The notes beneath the pieces were generated by a model, which was not told where the DNA came from, did not search any database, and saw nothing but the letters and a program-made list of their open reading frames with translations. Positions 22,190 to 29,872 of a stretch of 49,711 bases of DNA are shown one piece after another. The DNA comes from a virus, in IMG/VR virus record IMGVR_UViG_3300030328_003172, positions 1 to 49,711 of that record; one strand, 5' to 3'. Both the position numbers and the translations under genes were made by a program. Every line of letters begins with the position of its first letter. Within the stretch, counting starts at the first letter, position 1.

Positions 22190-22464
22190 AGTGTTAGTTT
22201 ATTTTGTAGTCTTCTTCTTAACTCTGCTCTAATAGTGTTGTCCGCTGCATCCTCATCAAAGAAGTTATACCCACGATCTCCATCAGTAGGTTCAAAGACC
22301 GTATTAACTAATCTTTCTCTTGCATGTTTCCAACGATAGTCATCTTTATCAAGTACCCCTCCATTAGAGTCTAGAGTGGGTACTTCTTTTATAATGCTAT
22401 GAACAGCTTTAGAGAAGACAGCCCAGTTACAATGATACTCTATTGTTCCTTCTGTTCTACTCAT
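22186..22464 (-). CDS. Small hypothetical protein (92 residues)
   Basis: The frame begins MSRTEGTIEYHCNWAVFSKA at the ATG 22464. The longer reading has no support and includes the small membrane ORF. The body is charged and ends in RRRLQNKLTL. Start and stop are both coupled to neighbours (ATGA). GGTGG lies a few nt upstream of the ATG. No family is recognised. Confidence 0.55.
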   Translation of the reverse strand: MSRTEGTIEYHCNWAVFSKAVHSIIKEVPTLDSNGGVLDKDDYRWKHARERLVNTVFEPTDGDRGYNFFDEDAADNTIRAELRRRLQNKLTL

Positions 22465-22532
22465 ATTGTCACCACCATTACTACTGTTGCAAATAAACAG
22501 ACAACCAAACAATAAAAATTTAAACTACTCAT
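22461..22532 (-). CDS. Tiny single-TM peptide (23 residues)
   Basis: The ORF is a single hydrophobic helix (FYCLVVCLFATVVMVV) with a short polar N-terminus. It is bracketed by TAATG with the upstream gene and ATGA with the downstream gene, exactly the coupling used by neighbouring real genes. It may be a membrane peptide or a translational bridge. Confidence 0.5.
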   Translation of the reverse strand: MSSLNFYCLVVCLFATVVMVVTI

Positions 22533-22909
22533 TAGTTATCCTTTCCATTATTTGAATTCCACGTAGCAAACTGATCCTTAATCATATTTAACAATTGAGT
22601 GAATTTAGTATCAGCAGCTGGAGTGACATGTTTATTTCTAACTTCATTCCCCAACTTTAAAACTAATTGATTATCTTCCAGTTCAACTGTAATTGATTTA
22701 ATATCAACTGGCTTAACTGGAGGAACTGTAGGGTGAGGGTCAGAGCCCATTACAACACTCGAAGAAGACTCTATTGCTGTTTTAGTTTCAACAGCTTCAG
22801 TCCTGTGTGTAAAAATATCACCAGCTTCAGTAAGACCTTTTTTTTGACCTACTATATATAACATCTCGATCAAAGTATTTATTTTTGCCGTTATTTCTTT
22901 TTTTTCCAT
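22532..22909 (-). CDS. Hypothetical protein of the early operon
   Basis: The protein has 125 residues from the ATG at 22909, where AAAGGA has usable spacing; the ATG 9 nt earlier abuts it. The N-terminus is helical (KKEITAKINTLIEMLY) and the middle is a Pro-rich linker. The C-terminus has a beta/helix pair (SITVELEDNQLVLKLGN, then LLNMIKDQFATW). It is the first gene after a candidate promoter and starts the 22.9-to-19.9 kb operon. No family is recognised. Confidence 0.55.
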   Translation of the reverse strand: MEKKEITAKINTLIEMLYIVGQKKGLTEAGDIFTHRTEAVETKTAIESSSSVVMGSDPHPTVPPVKPVDIKSITVELEDNQLVLKLGNEVRNKHVTPAADTKFTQLLNMIKDQFATWNSNNGKDN

Positions 22910-22935
22910 TGTTACCATCCTTTGTTTATCCCATA

Positions 22936-22964
22936 TTCATATAATATATCCCATCACTATGCAA
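22936..22964 (-). promoter_or_regulatory. Promoter with GGGATA box
   Basis: On the minus strand TTGCAT (22959-22964) is followed by AGTGATGGGATA and, at 15-17 nt spacing, TATATG or TATGAA. It precedes the early operon. A second ATATGGGATA lies just downstream. The shared TGATGGGATA links it to the promoters at 15.7 and 16.9 kb. Confidence 0.5.
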
Positions 22965-22970
22965 GAGTTA

Positions 22971-22997
22971 TTTACAAAGAGTTTTAAAAAGTATAGG
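22971..22997 (+). promoter_or_regulatory. Weak plus-strand promoter
   Basis: TTTACA (22971-22976), a 15-nt spacer and TATAGG (22992-22997) stand 7 nt before the ATG of the 23005 gene. It is weak and has a short spacer, but its distance to the ATG repeats the near-leaderless pattern seen elsewhere. Confidence 0.35.
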
Positions 22998-23004
22998 GTG
23001 ACTG

Positions 23005-23241
23005 ATGTCTTATTTATTAACTATTATTATGTGTTCCGGGTTAGCTAATCAGTGCCTGCAGCCCTTCACATTTCCGACACAATACACTGATTCTTACACA
23101 TGTATGGTAGCTGGATACGAAAAAGCCAGGGACAAAACCATAGAAATAGGGCGTGAAGAGGTAAATAAGCACCAAATATACATCAAATTTGACTGTACTC
23201 TCGTCATAGTTCCCCCAGAAAAGCCTAAGGTTGAGACTTGA
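23005..23241 (+). CDS. Small phage protein with N-terminal hydrophobic segment
   Basis: The protein has 78 residues. The hydrophobic N-terminus MSYLLTIIMCSGLANQC might be a short signal or anchor. The body contains YTDSYTCMVAGYEKARDKT and an IKFDCTLVIVP segment with four or five Cys in all. The Cys pattern and a Tyr-aromatic segment recall a family of small proteins in marine phages. It starts the only short plus-strand cluster, divergent from the early operon. Confidence 0.6.
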   Translation: MSYLLTIIMCSGLANQCLQPFTFPTQYTDSYTCMVAGYEKARDKTIEIGREEVNKHQIYIKFDCTLVIVPPEKPKVET

Positions 23242-23267
23242 CAGGATTAGATAAAAATGCATATAAT
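23238..23267 (+). promoter_or_regulatory. Perfect consensus sigma70 promoter, leaderless
   Basis: A perfect TTGACA (23238-23243), an 18-nt spacer and a perfect TATAAT (23262-23267) end 6 nt before the ATG at 23274. The expected transcription start falls on or within a few nt of that ATG. It overlaps the last codons of the upstream gene. It is the strongest promoter seen in the window. Confidence 0.85.
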
Positions 23268-23273
23268 GTTCCT

Positions 23274-23552
23274 ATGAAAGCTTATCGGTTTAAATGCTGG
23301 TATAATGAGCTTTTTTGCGATTATACAATAAACGCAACAGATGATACTCATGCTCAGCAAGTTATGGCCGATGCTGTAAATAACGGTGATGTTGTCTTTA
23401 AAGATGGTGGCGGATTTAGAGATGACAAAGTACTGTTTATAACTTTTGAGGAGACGAAGCACAATGAACCTACACGAGTTAGTACAGGAGAAACTAAAGT
23501 TGGAACATCAGTGGGCCAACCAAGCGTTAGAGCAGAAAAAAGTAACTCCTGA
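23274..23552 (+). CDS. Small hypothetical protein from a leaderless promoter
   Basis: The protein has 92 residues from the ATG at 23274 (MKAYRFKCWYNELFCDYTIN). The longer TTG start at 23238 is inside the -35 box and is rejected. The first 60 residues are mixed alpha/beta (TDDTHAQQVMADAVNNGD, then DDKVLFITFEET), and the last part is polar and overlaps the next gene. No SD is present, consistent with a leaderless mRNA. The function is unknown. Confidence 0.6.
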   Translation: MKAYRFKCWYNELFCDYTINATDDTHAQQVMADAVNNGDVVFKDGGGFRDDKVLFITFEETKHNEPTRVSTGETKVGTSVGQPSVRAEKSNS

Positions 23553-23664
23553 CATGAGATGGATAGATGTTAAAGTTAAAGATCTTAAAACTAAGATTAA
23601 CGATCAATGTGTGACAGACGCTAAAAAAGAATTGGTTGTTGAAAGTAATAAAATAGAAACTTAA
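23464..23664 (+). CDS. Small helical hypothetical protein
   Basis: The protein has 66 residues from the ATG at 23464, with GAGGAG about 9 nt upstream. It is a single helical coil (NLHELVQEKLKLEHQWANQA) and then a polar helix (VKVKDLKTKINDQCVTDA). It overlaps the preceding gene by 89 nt. It ends 2 nt before the convergent zinc-ribbon gene. No family is recognised. Confidence 0.6.
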   Translation: MNLHELVQEKLKLEHQWANQALEQKKVTPDMRWIDVKVKDLKTKINDQCVTDAKKELVVESNKIET

Positions 23665-23666
23665 AC

Positions 23667-23858
23667 TTATCTATCTATAAATATTCCAGGAAGTTCAACT
23701 TCCTTATAGAGAACTTTTCCGTTTATTTTTTGTTCAACGAAAGAATCACATATTGCACAAGTAAATATTGTAGGTTTTCTAGTTTTGTTGAAGTGAGTGT
23801 ACTCAGTGCATTTAGGGCACTTGCCCATATTTAATATTTCTTTAACTATTAAAGTCAT
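23667..23858 (-). CDS. Small zinc-ribbon protein
   Basis: The protein has 63 residues with two CxxC pairs (CPKC near 14-17 and CAIC near 34-37) and short strands between them, a zinc-ribbon layout. An alternative ATG at 23828 would remove 10 residues. It overlaps the end of the DNA polymerase gene by 17 nt, so it is probably co-expressed with replication. Zinc ribbons bind nucleic acid or protein partners; the actual partner is unknown. Confidence 0.6.
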   Translation of the reverse strand: MTLIVKEILNMGKCPKCTEYTHFNKTRKPTIFTCAICDSFVEQKINGKVLYKEVELPGIFIDR

Positions 23859-25725
23859 CCGTTTGTCCCCAGTTCTTTCCTACAGCTATATCTACTTTTG
23901 AAGGAACTTTCAACTCAGGTATACAAACTTCCATTATTTCTCTAATTTCTTTACACGCTGGATCTAATCTTTCATAAGGAATACTAAAACAAAGTTCATC
24001 ATGTATTTGAATTAAAGGATAATAATTCTTTTTTGCACAATTGATCATTGCTTGTTTTACTTGATCTGCAGCTGATCCTTGAATTAATCTATTTAAAGCT
24101 TTATAGGTCATAGCTCTTTTAATACTATTCTTACCATATTTATTTACTGCATCTTCAAAATTTGTAGCTTTATGTATTCCAAATGAACTTGGTTCCCAAC
24201 TATCAAATCTACATTTTCTGCCTTTAAGAGTCCAGATAGCACCGTTTTTATTAGCTGAATCAGATGCTTTGTTAGCTAATTGTTTAACAAAAGGAACTCG
24301 TCTATTATATTCTTGTAAAATTTGTTCAGCCTGCTGCTTATCTATACCCAGTTCTCTAGATAATTTGTTTTTACCCATGCCATAAAAAATTCCTAAATTA
24401 ATTGTCTTAGCTTGAGATCTAGGAATTCCTGCCATGTCAGCTACAGTTTGATGAAAGTCTGTATTCTCGTTATGATATGCTTCGACTAACTCTTCAGATC
24501 CTTCGAATCCTATACTTGATGCATAATGAACTACTAGTCTCGGCTCTTGCTGAGAGTAATCAAATGATCCCCATCTACAATTCTTATCTGGTAAGAATAA
24601 AGATCGGATCCTGGGTCCGAGTTCCTTGTTCCTAGCTGGAATTTGCTGTAAATTCGGATGAGCATAGGAGAGCCTACCGGAGACGGTTCCCCCTGCATCA
24701 CCCTTTAACTGATTTATTTCCGCATGTACCCTCCCATTATGTTCAAATTTAAAAATTGAATCGATGAAAGTAGAATGAAATTTATTCACTTCTCTAGCTT
24801 CACGAATCAAACCAGCTATGGGTTCCTCACAATTAGTCAACCAATTCTGAGTAAAAGATGGTTCTTTAGCCTTTTCTGTTAAAGGATAAGATATCTTCAA
24901 CTTATCAAAAGCTTTTGCAATTGATCTAGCTGCCCATATATCTACTTCCATACCCGCAGCTTTTTTAATTTTCAATAGCGCTTTCTTTTCTTTTTCTAAA
25001 AATTCTTTTTTAAGATTATTAGCACCTTCTAAATCAACTCTTACTCCCTTAGCTCTCATTTGAATAAGAATAGGAAGTAGCTCCATTTCCATTTCCCAAA
25101 CATCAGTTAAGTCTTGTTTAGTAATTTCAGTTTTAAATCTTTGCCACAGTTTATATGTTAAGACTGCGTCTTGCTCTGCATAAGGTCCTACAAATTTAGC
25201 TGGTAGCTTATACATTTCTCCCTTAGCATCTATTCCCCAATCTTCAGCTGCTTCTCTTAATCCGGCTTCAGATTTCAACTCAGACAGGTAATCCACCGAT
25301 AAAGCGTTTAAGCTGTACGTACGACGGTTTTCATCAATTAGGGCTGCTGCTACCATAGTATCGGCGATTTGGCCGTATACGACGATGCCATGGGCTCTTA
25401 ACCACCCAATATCGTAAGAGGCATTGTGAAATACCTTTATTGCTTTAGATCTACAAATATCCTGAACCCAGTTTAGAACCATTCTAACATCCATATTAGA
25501 GCCAGCTTCATGAGCAATTGGATAGTATCCTTTAAAATTATCAGTAGCTACAGATATCCCTATTACATTACCATTCATAGTAGGCCAGCCAGGTCCTTTT
25601 ATTTTGATATCAGGATCTTTAGTTTCTAAGTCAATTGCTATTTCAGCAGCATGTCTTAAATCTGGAAAGGTAGTAGGAGTAGTCCAATCTGAATCTTGAA
25701 AGGTAAAGTTAATTTGATTTGTCAT
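23842..25725 (-). CDS. polA: Family A DNA polymerase with 3'-5' exonuclease
   Basis: The protein has 627 residues. The exonuclease domain shows IDLET (31-35, Exo I), FHNASYDIGWL (99-109, Exo II) and YAEQDAV (182-188, Exo III). The polymerase domain shows DYSQQEPR (389-396, motif A), RSQAKTINLGIFYG (436-449, motif B) and IHDE (574-577, motif C). No 5'-3' exonuclease domain is present. The residue matching E. coli Phe762 is Leu444, which studies of marine phages associate with slower, higher-fidelity replication and often temperate lifestyle. It replicates the phage genome together with the helicase and primase upstream. Confidence 0.96.
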   Translation of the reverse strand: MTNQINFTFQDSDWTTPTTFPDLRHAAEIAIDLETKDPDIKIKGPGWPTMNGNVIGISVATDNFKGYYPIAHEAGSNMDVRMVLNWVQDICRSKAIKVFHNASYDIGWLRAHGIVVYGQIADTMVAAALIDENRRTYSLNALSVDYLSELKSEAGLREAAEDWGIDAKGEMYKLPAKFVGPYAEQDAVLTYKLWQRFKTEITKQDLTDVWEMEMELLPILIQMRAKGVRVDLEGANNLKKEFLEKEKKALLKIKKAAGMEVDIWAARSIAKAFDKLKISYPLTEKAKEPSFTQNWLTNCEEPIAGLIREAREVNKFHSTFIDSIFKFEHNGRVHAEINQLKGDAGGTVSGRLSYAHPNLQQIPARNKELGPRIRSLFLPDKNCRWGSFDYSQQEPRLVVHYASSIGFEGSEELVEAYHNENTDFHQTVADMAGIPRSQAKTINLGIFYGMGKNKLSRELGIDKQQAEQILQEYNRRVPFVKQLANKASDSANKNGAIWTLKGRKCRFDSWEPSSFGIHKATNFEDAVNKYGKNSIKRAMTYKALNRLIQGSAADQVKQAMINCAKKNYYPLIQIHDELCFSIPYERLDPACKEIREIMEVCIPELKVPSKVDIAVGKNWGQTDDFNS

Positions 25726-25936
25726 CTAATTCCATACCTAATTTTGCGTAGTGAATAATTTTATTATATCTTTGCTTGTTAGTTTCTCCAGGCTTTTTGC
25801 GAGTGGCGTATTTAACTATATTAGAATCAATTGTATTTAATTTATTTTTCATGCAGTAAACAACTGGTTGGATAGCATGTTGAACATAATGCTTTCCCCC
25901 TTCTTGATACTCTAAAGCTTTTTTTTTAGACTCCAC
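25709..25936 (-). CDS. DUF3310 protein
   Basis: The protein has about 75 residues. The segments YVQHAIQPVVYCMKNKLN, SNIVKYATRKK and YNKIIHYAKLGMEL match the DUF3310 pattern found near phage replication genes, a family sometimes annotated as a nucleotide-kinase-like helper. I start it at the GTG 25936, with GAAGGG just upstream; the GTG at 25948 is also possible. It overlaps the polymerase gene and the PP-loop gene. Exact function in the family is not known to me. Confidence 0.7.
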   Translation of the reverse strand: MESKKKALEYQEGGKHYVQHAIQPVVYCMKNKLNTIDSNIVKYATRKKPGETNKQRYNKIIHYAKLGMELDDKSN

Positions 25937-26801
25937 ACATCCCTTCACATTCGTTATTAAATAGATCTAATTGGTCCTCTGATTTCTTTTTCTTTTTTAA
26001 TAATTCATTGAAGTCTATATCTCTTAAAGGGATACCTTTTCTGTGTAAAAATCTTTTTATATTAGGGTCTCTGGCTGAATTTCTTATCATATCATCTAAT
26101 TGGCAGGCTTCCTCAAATTCTTCAGGAGTATCTGTTTTAATCTCATTCCAAAGAGTATTATCATGATAGGGACAACCAATACAAGAACTTTTTGCTGGAG
26201 TTCTATAATTTTTTCCTTTGTACCAATCAAGACAAGACTGCCTAGACATTTTGTGATCAATTAAAGGCCAGGTATTTTTTACCCATTTTTCTCTAGAGGG
26301 TTTCATTCTCATTGCTTCATCAGTAGATATTCCTACCCACACTTCTACCCACATATCTCGTGGAAATCGTTGTCTATCTTTTAATCCTATTAAATGTCTT
26401 ATCTTTCTATTGATAGGAGTTATTTTATAATTTCTAGTGCATTGGCGAGGGCCAATACCAATTTTATTTGTTTTAGTATTACGTGCAAAAAAAGGAATAT
26501 GTAGAAATCCTTTTTCTTTTTGAACTTCGTCAATCATATCTTGTTTAATACTGCCTGATTTTAAATGATTCTTTGTGATAATTACAGGGAAATCTAATTG
26601 AGATTTTAACCACTCTAAATGATCATATACTTTGCGCGGCTCCCAACCGGTGTCCGCAAAAATAGCATAATCTGGCTTGTGGCCAAAAGCCCCTTCATTA
26701 GCCATGAGTGCCATAGTGGAAGATTGCACTCCTGCTCCCAGTGATAGAATCCTAAATTTAGGTTCTCCCGAATAATCCCAATCGCCTTTAGCCACTACCA
26801 T
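25926..26801 (-). CDS. PP-loop ATPase (PAPS reductase/DndC-like)
   Basis: This 291-residue protein has the PP-loop SLGAGVQSST (20-29), then DTGWEPRKVYDHLEWL (50-65), and RQCTRNYK (119-126). Cysteines C190, C207 and C210 (CIGC) could hold a metal or iron-sulfur cluster. PP-loop enzymes adenylate a substrate and are used in sulfur transfer to tRNA or DNA and in sulfate reduction. Among phage proteins it is a known family with unclear role. Gene order (helicase, PP-loop, DUF3310, polymerase) points to nucleic-acid modification or nucleotide metabolism. It overlaps the helicase gene. Confidence 0.75.
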   Translation of the reverse strand: MVVAKGDWDYSGEPKFRILSLGAGVQSSTMALMANEGAFGHKPDYAIFADTGWEPRKVYDHLEWLKSQLDFPVIITKNHLKSGSIKQDMIDEVQKEKGFLHIPFFARNTKTNKIGIGPRQCTRNYKITPINRKIRHLIGLKDRQRFPRDMWVEVWVGISTDEAMRMKPSREKWVKNTWPLIDHKMSRQSCLDWYKGKNYRTPAKSSCIGCPYHDNTLWNEIKTDTPEEFEEACQLDDMIRNSARDPNIKRFLHRKGIPLRDIDFNELLKKKKKSEDQLDLFNNECEGMCGV

Positions 26802-28386
26802 AAACGTCCCTTATAAATTGATTATACAATCTTGCCAATGGAAAAAAGTATTCATGGTTGGTTCTAAGCAAATGTAAGGTTTCTCGCGCTCTGGTAATAC
26901 CCACATACCATACTCTAGCTTCAGAACTTCTAGCGAGTCCCACCTTATGTCCAAAATGTGCTGGCCAATTAGCTTTTTCATAAACACAAACATGATCTGC
27001 CTCCCCTCCTTTAATAGAATGAATAGTATCAATAGTCAACCTTGATGCTAAATTCAAATCAATTTTATTTTCAATAATTTTTTCAAAATATAATTTATCT
27101 TTTTCAGGAAAATTTCTATTAAAGACTTGCTGCCACGGTCCTGGCGTTGCTGTGAGTCCAGCAAAAGTTCGAAGGAATTCTAAGCTAAGATGACCGGAGT
27201 CTTCGATATTCATCCATCTTTTGCTTTCAATGGATCTCCAACCAAATGCGATCTCATTAACATATGAATAGACTATACCAGCTTCCTCCTTATTGACAAC
27301 ACCTTTATTAATTAACTTATTCCAACTATTTACAGCCTTCCATTTATTAATATCAAAAGAGGTTTTGCCTTTTGTGTTTTGAAAAAATAAACCGTGGGCT
27401 CTAGCTAATTCTTCTAATTCCCTAACGATTTCTTGAGTTCTACCAAGTAGTAACCAGTTCCCATCAGATTGTTCTATTATTTCTGCTAAGTCCTTAAATT
27501 TAGAATAAGTTTGAATGTGTCCTTTTTTGGGAGAAGGTAAAAATTTTTTAGAAACTCTCGGTTTAATCATGTCCGCTATGTAAGAACTAAAATCATGCAC
27601 TACTTGGGGTATACGATGAGATTGAGTTAATATATAATCCCGTCCTGGAAAATCTATATAATTAGTAACGTCTGCCCCATTCCATTCAAAAATAGCTTGG
27701 TCATCATCTCCCGCTACATAAACTCTTTCCGCTTTCATAGCTAATTTAAAAATCATCTTCCATTGTAAAGGAGTAAGGTCTTGAGCTTCGTCAATAATTA
27801 AAATTTTTAAAGTAGGAGCCTCTTCCTTATCAATAAAATGTGTAATCATATCTGTAAAATCAACTCTATGATTTTGTTTAAATAATTCATACTGTTCACA
27901 AATTAATTTATACCTGGGAAGAGTTGCTCGTTTATAAACTTCTTCCACAAACTGCTGCTCAGGAGAAACTAATCTATTTCTAGATTTATCATAAACCCTA
28001 AGGGACCAGTCATTAAAGACTTTCATGCCATCATGATTTTCATAGGCAGGTCTAGGCATTCCTAAATTTTCTGCAAATTCTATCATGTCTACTTCCGGAT
28101 CAATTACCGGTAATTGTTTTCTAAATTTTCTACAGAAACTATGTATTGTTCTAAAGTTAGAAAGATCGTCCTCATTACAATCAGGAAATTTCTTATTGGC
28201 TCTGTTTCTAGCTTCATCCACAGCTTTGTTAGTAAAAGATAAATAAGCTACTTCTCTAGGTAATACACCTTTGTTGAACCATTTATCTAATCTATCTAAA
28301 AGAGTTGTTGTTTTTCCTGTTCCCGGAGGACCAAAAATCTTAATCGTCTTTTTTCTCAAAAGGTGCCTGTCGGCGCTTGAATACAA
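26788..28386 (-). CDS. SF1 UvrD/Rep-like helicase
   Basis: This 532-residue protein shows the SF1A motifs: GPPGTGKT (19-26, motif I), the Q-like SFTNKAVDEA, IDEAQDLTPLQW (motif II), GDDDQAIFEWNGA (motif III), QSHR (motif IV), IHSIKGGEADHV (motif V) and VGITRARE (motif VI). It unwinds DNA 3'-5' in the family, as a replicative or repair helicase. The start codon is TTG with a strong GGAG 7 nt upstream. It overlaps the primase gene by 47 nt. A second reading at 26811-27032 is a shadow. Confidence 0.93.
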   Translation of the reverse strand: MYSSADRHLLRKKTIKIFGPPGTGKTTTLLDRLDKWFNKGVLPREVAYLSFTNKAVDEARNRANKKFPDCNEDDLSNFRTIHSFCRKFRKQLPVIDPEVDMIEFAENLGMPRPAYENHDGMKVFNDWSLRVYDKSRNRLVSPEQQFVEEVYKRATLPRYKLICEQYELFKQNHRVDFTDMITHFIDKEEAPTLKILIIDEAQDLTPLQWKMIFKLAMKAERVYVAGDDDQAIFEWNGADVTNYIDFPGRDYILTQSHRIPQVVHDFSSYIADMIKPRVSKKFLPSPKKGHIQTYSKFKDLAEIIEQSDGNWLLLGRTQEIVRELEELARAHGLFFQNTKGKTSFDINKWKAVNSWNKLINKGVVNKEEAGIVYSYVNEIAFGWRSIESKRWMNIEDSGHLSLEFLRTFAGLTATPGPWQQVFNRNFPEKDKLYFEKIIENKIDLNLASRLTIDTIHSIKGGEADHVCVYEKANWPAHFGHKVGLARSSEARVWYVGITRARETLHLLRTNHEYFFPLARLYNQFIRDVYGSG

Positions 28387-29872
28387 TGTTACTCCTTTCT
28401 ATCACTGGCTCGTCCACTTTCCGACATAACCAGACGTATTTTAATTTAAGCTTATCATAATAATCATGTTTGGTGCATCCATTCTTTTTAAGCATACTAA
28501 TAATTTCAAACTTCTTGGCTGCCTTATCTGATTTCTTAATAAATCTTTCAAACGTACGATATTTAAATACAATTAAACCTTCGTGTAGATACCACATTTC
28601 AGCTTCTACTTGAGATGCATTGTCTGCCTGTTGTGTTTCTTGAGTAAACTGAATCATTGTATCTTTAAACTCTTCTTCTGCTTCATTACTTTCGTCATAA
28701 CCTTCAATAGGTTGTTGCATAGTTTTAAGTTTATTTAAAAATACTCTATAATCTTTGTCTTTTACTTTTTGCCATACAATATCTGCCTGATCAAATAATT
28801 GTTCTGATAATAACTGCTGTTGATTAAGTTGTTTTCCAGTAAGTTCTACAGTTTTTTTGTCTATAGTTAAAAAATAAATAGGAGGTTTTGTTTTTAAAAC
28901 TTGAAAAGAATCCATAGTAGGCATGTAATCTATACTATCAATTCCATATTTTAATGTTTTACAAATAGCAGAGTTACAATGATTTTTTAAAGGTGCATCA
29001 TTACATTTATATTGATATTCTTTTTTTTCATATTGAGAAATTAAAGCTTGAACTTCGCGGTCCGCTAAAGGTTGAGTAAAACCTTCGTTTCTTTCCCATA
29101 CTTCTTTTTGCCATCCTTCTGGATTTCTTTTTTTAGCTAATGTAGCAAAGCCTGTTAATGCATTATTTCTAAATCCATCAGCACAGCCATTTCTAATTAA
29201 TGCTTGAAGACAAGGGGGAAATTGATCAAACTCTCCTTCAAGAGGAAATCCATCTGATTCTATTTTGATAGATCTAAAGGCAGAGCCGGATATTCTATAT
29301 TTTTCCACCCAACTAAAAAATTCATTAATAGGTATTCCCATACCATTGTCGTGAATTGCATGCCTAGTAGTTCTTGCTGCTTGTTGATAAGGAATATTTA
29401 ACCAATTTCCTAAATCATTTTTATGTACCATTATCTTTCTTTGTTTAGGAAAAATTTCACATCCTGATAATCCTAAGTCGGCTGCAAGTTCATGTAGTTT
29501 ATCAATCATGTCAGATGCAGTGACAGCATCTCGTGTATGAATAAATAAATGTAATCCTCCAGATTTTGATCTGTAAGGAACTAAAGGATATTTTTTTTGT
29601 CTAATTTGTTTTATTAAAGCTCTAAAATCTATGTCATACTTATCAACATCAATGCACCCCCAGGTACAAGTGTTGTCGGATCTAATAGGAATTATACCTA
29701 AATTAATCTCTCCGTTTAAATGTCGTTGAAATAATTCATCAGTGACAGGGCCACGTTTGGTCGTGGCCCTCCCTTTTTCTTTACCGGTCTTGGTATCTCG
29801 CTCGCCGTTGAGATAATACTCTCCGTAAGCAACATCAAGTCCGCAGAACAGCTCCTTGAATTTCTGTAACAT
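28340..29872 (-). CDS. Archaeo-eukaryotic-type primase
   Basis: The protein has 510 residues. The AEP core shows GCIDVDKYD (72-80) with the metal-binding Asp pair, KSGGLHLFIH (103-112) and GNWLNIPYQ (155-163). A later CNDAPLKNHCNSAICK segment near residue 300 is a zinc-binding knuckle. The family is close to the primases of TOTE-type conflict systems and phage replicons. It makes primers for the family A polymerase next to it. The C-terminal third is helical and Gln/Glu-rich with no recognised domain. The start lies in TAATG with the upstream gene. Confidence 0.85.
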   Translation of the reverse strand: MLQKFKELFCGLDVAYGEYYLNGERDTKTGKEKGRATTKRGPVTDELFQRHLNGEINLGIIPIRSDNTCTWGCIDVDKYDIDFRALIKQIRQKKYPLVPYRSKSGGLHLFIHTRDAVTASDMIDKLHELAADLGLSGCEIFPKQRKIMVHKNDLGNWLNIPYQQAARTTRHAIHDNGMGIPINEFFSWVEKYRISGSAFRSIKIESDGFPLEGEFDQFPPCLQALIRNGCADGFRNNALTGFATLAKKRNPEGWQKEVWERNEGFTQPLADREVQALISQYEKKEYQYKCNDAPLKNHCNSAICKTLKYGIDSIDYMPTMDSFQVLKTKPPIYFLTIDKKTVELTGKQLNQQQLLSEQLFDQADIVWQKVKDKDYRVFLNKLKTMQQPIEGYDESNEAEEEFKDTMIQFTQETQQADNASQVEAEMWYLHEGLIVFKYRTFERFIKKSDKAAKKFEIISMLKKNGCTKHDYYDKLKLKYVWLCRKVDEPVIERSNIVFKRRQAPFEKKDD

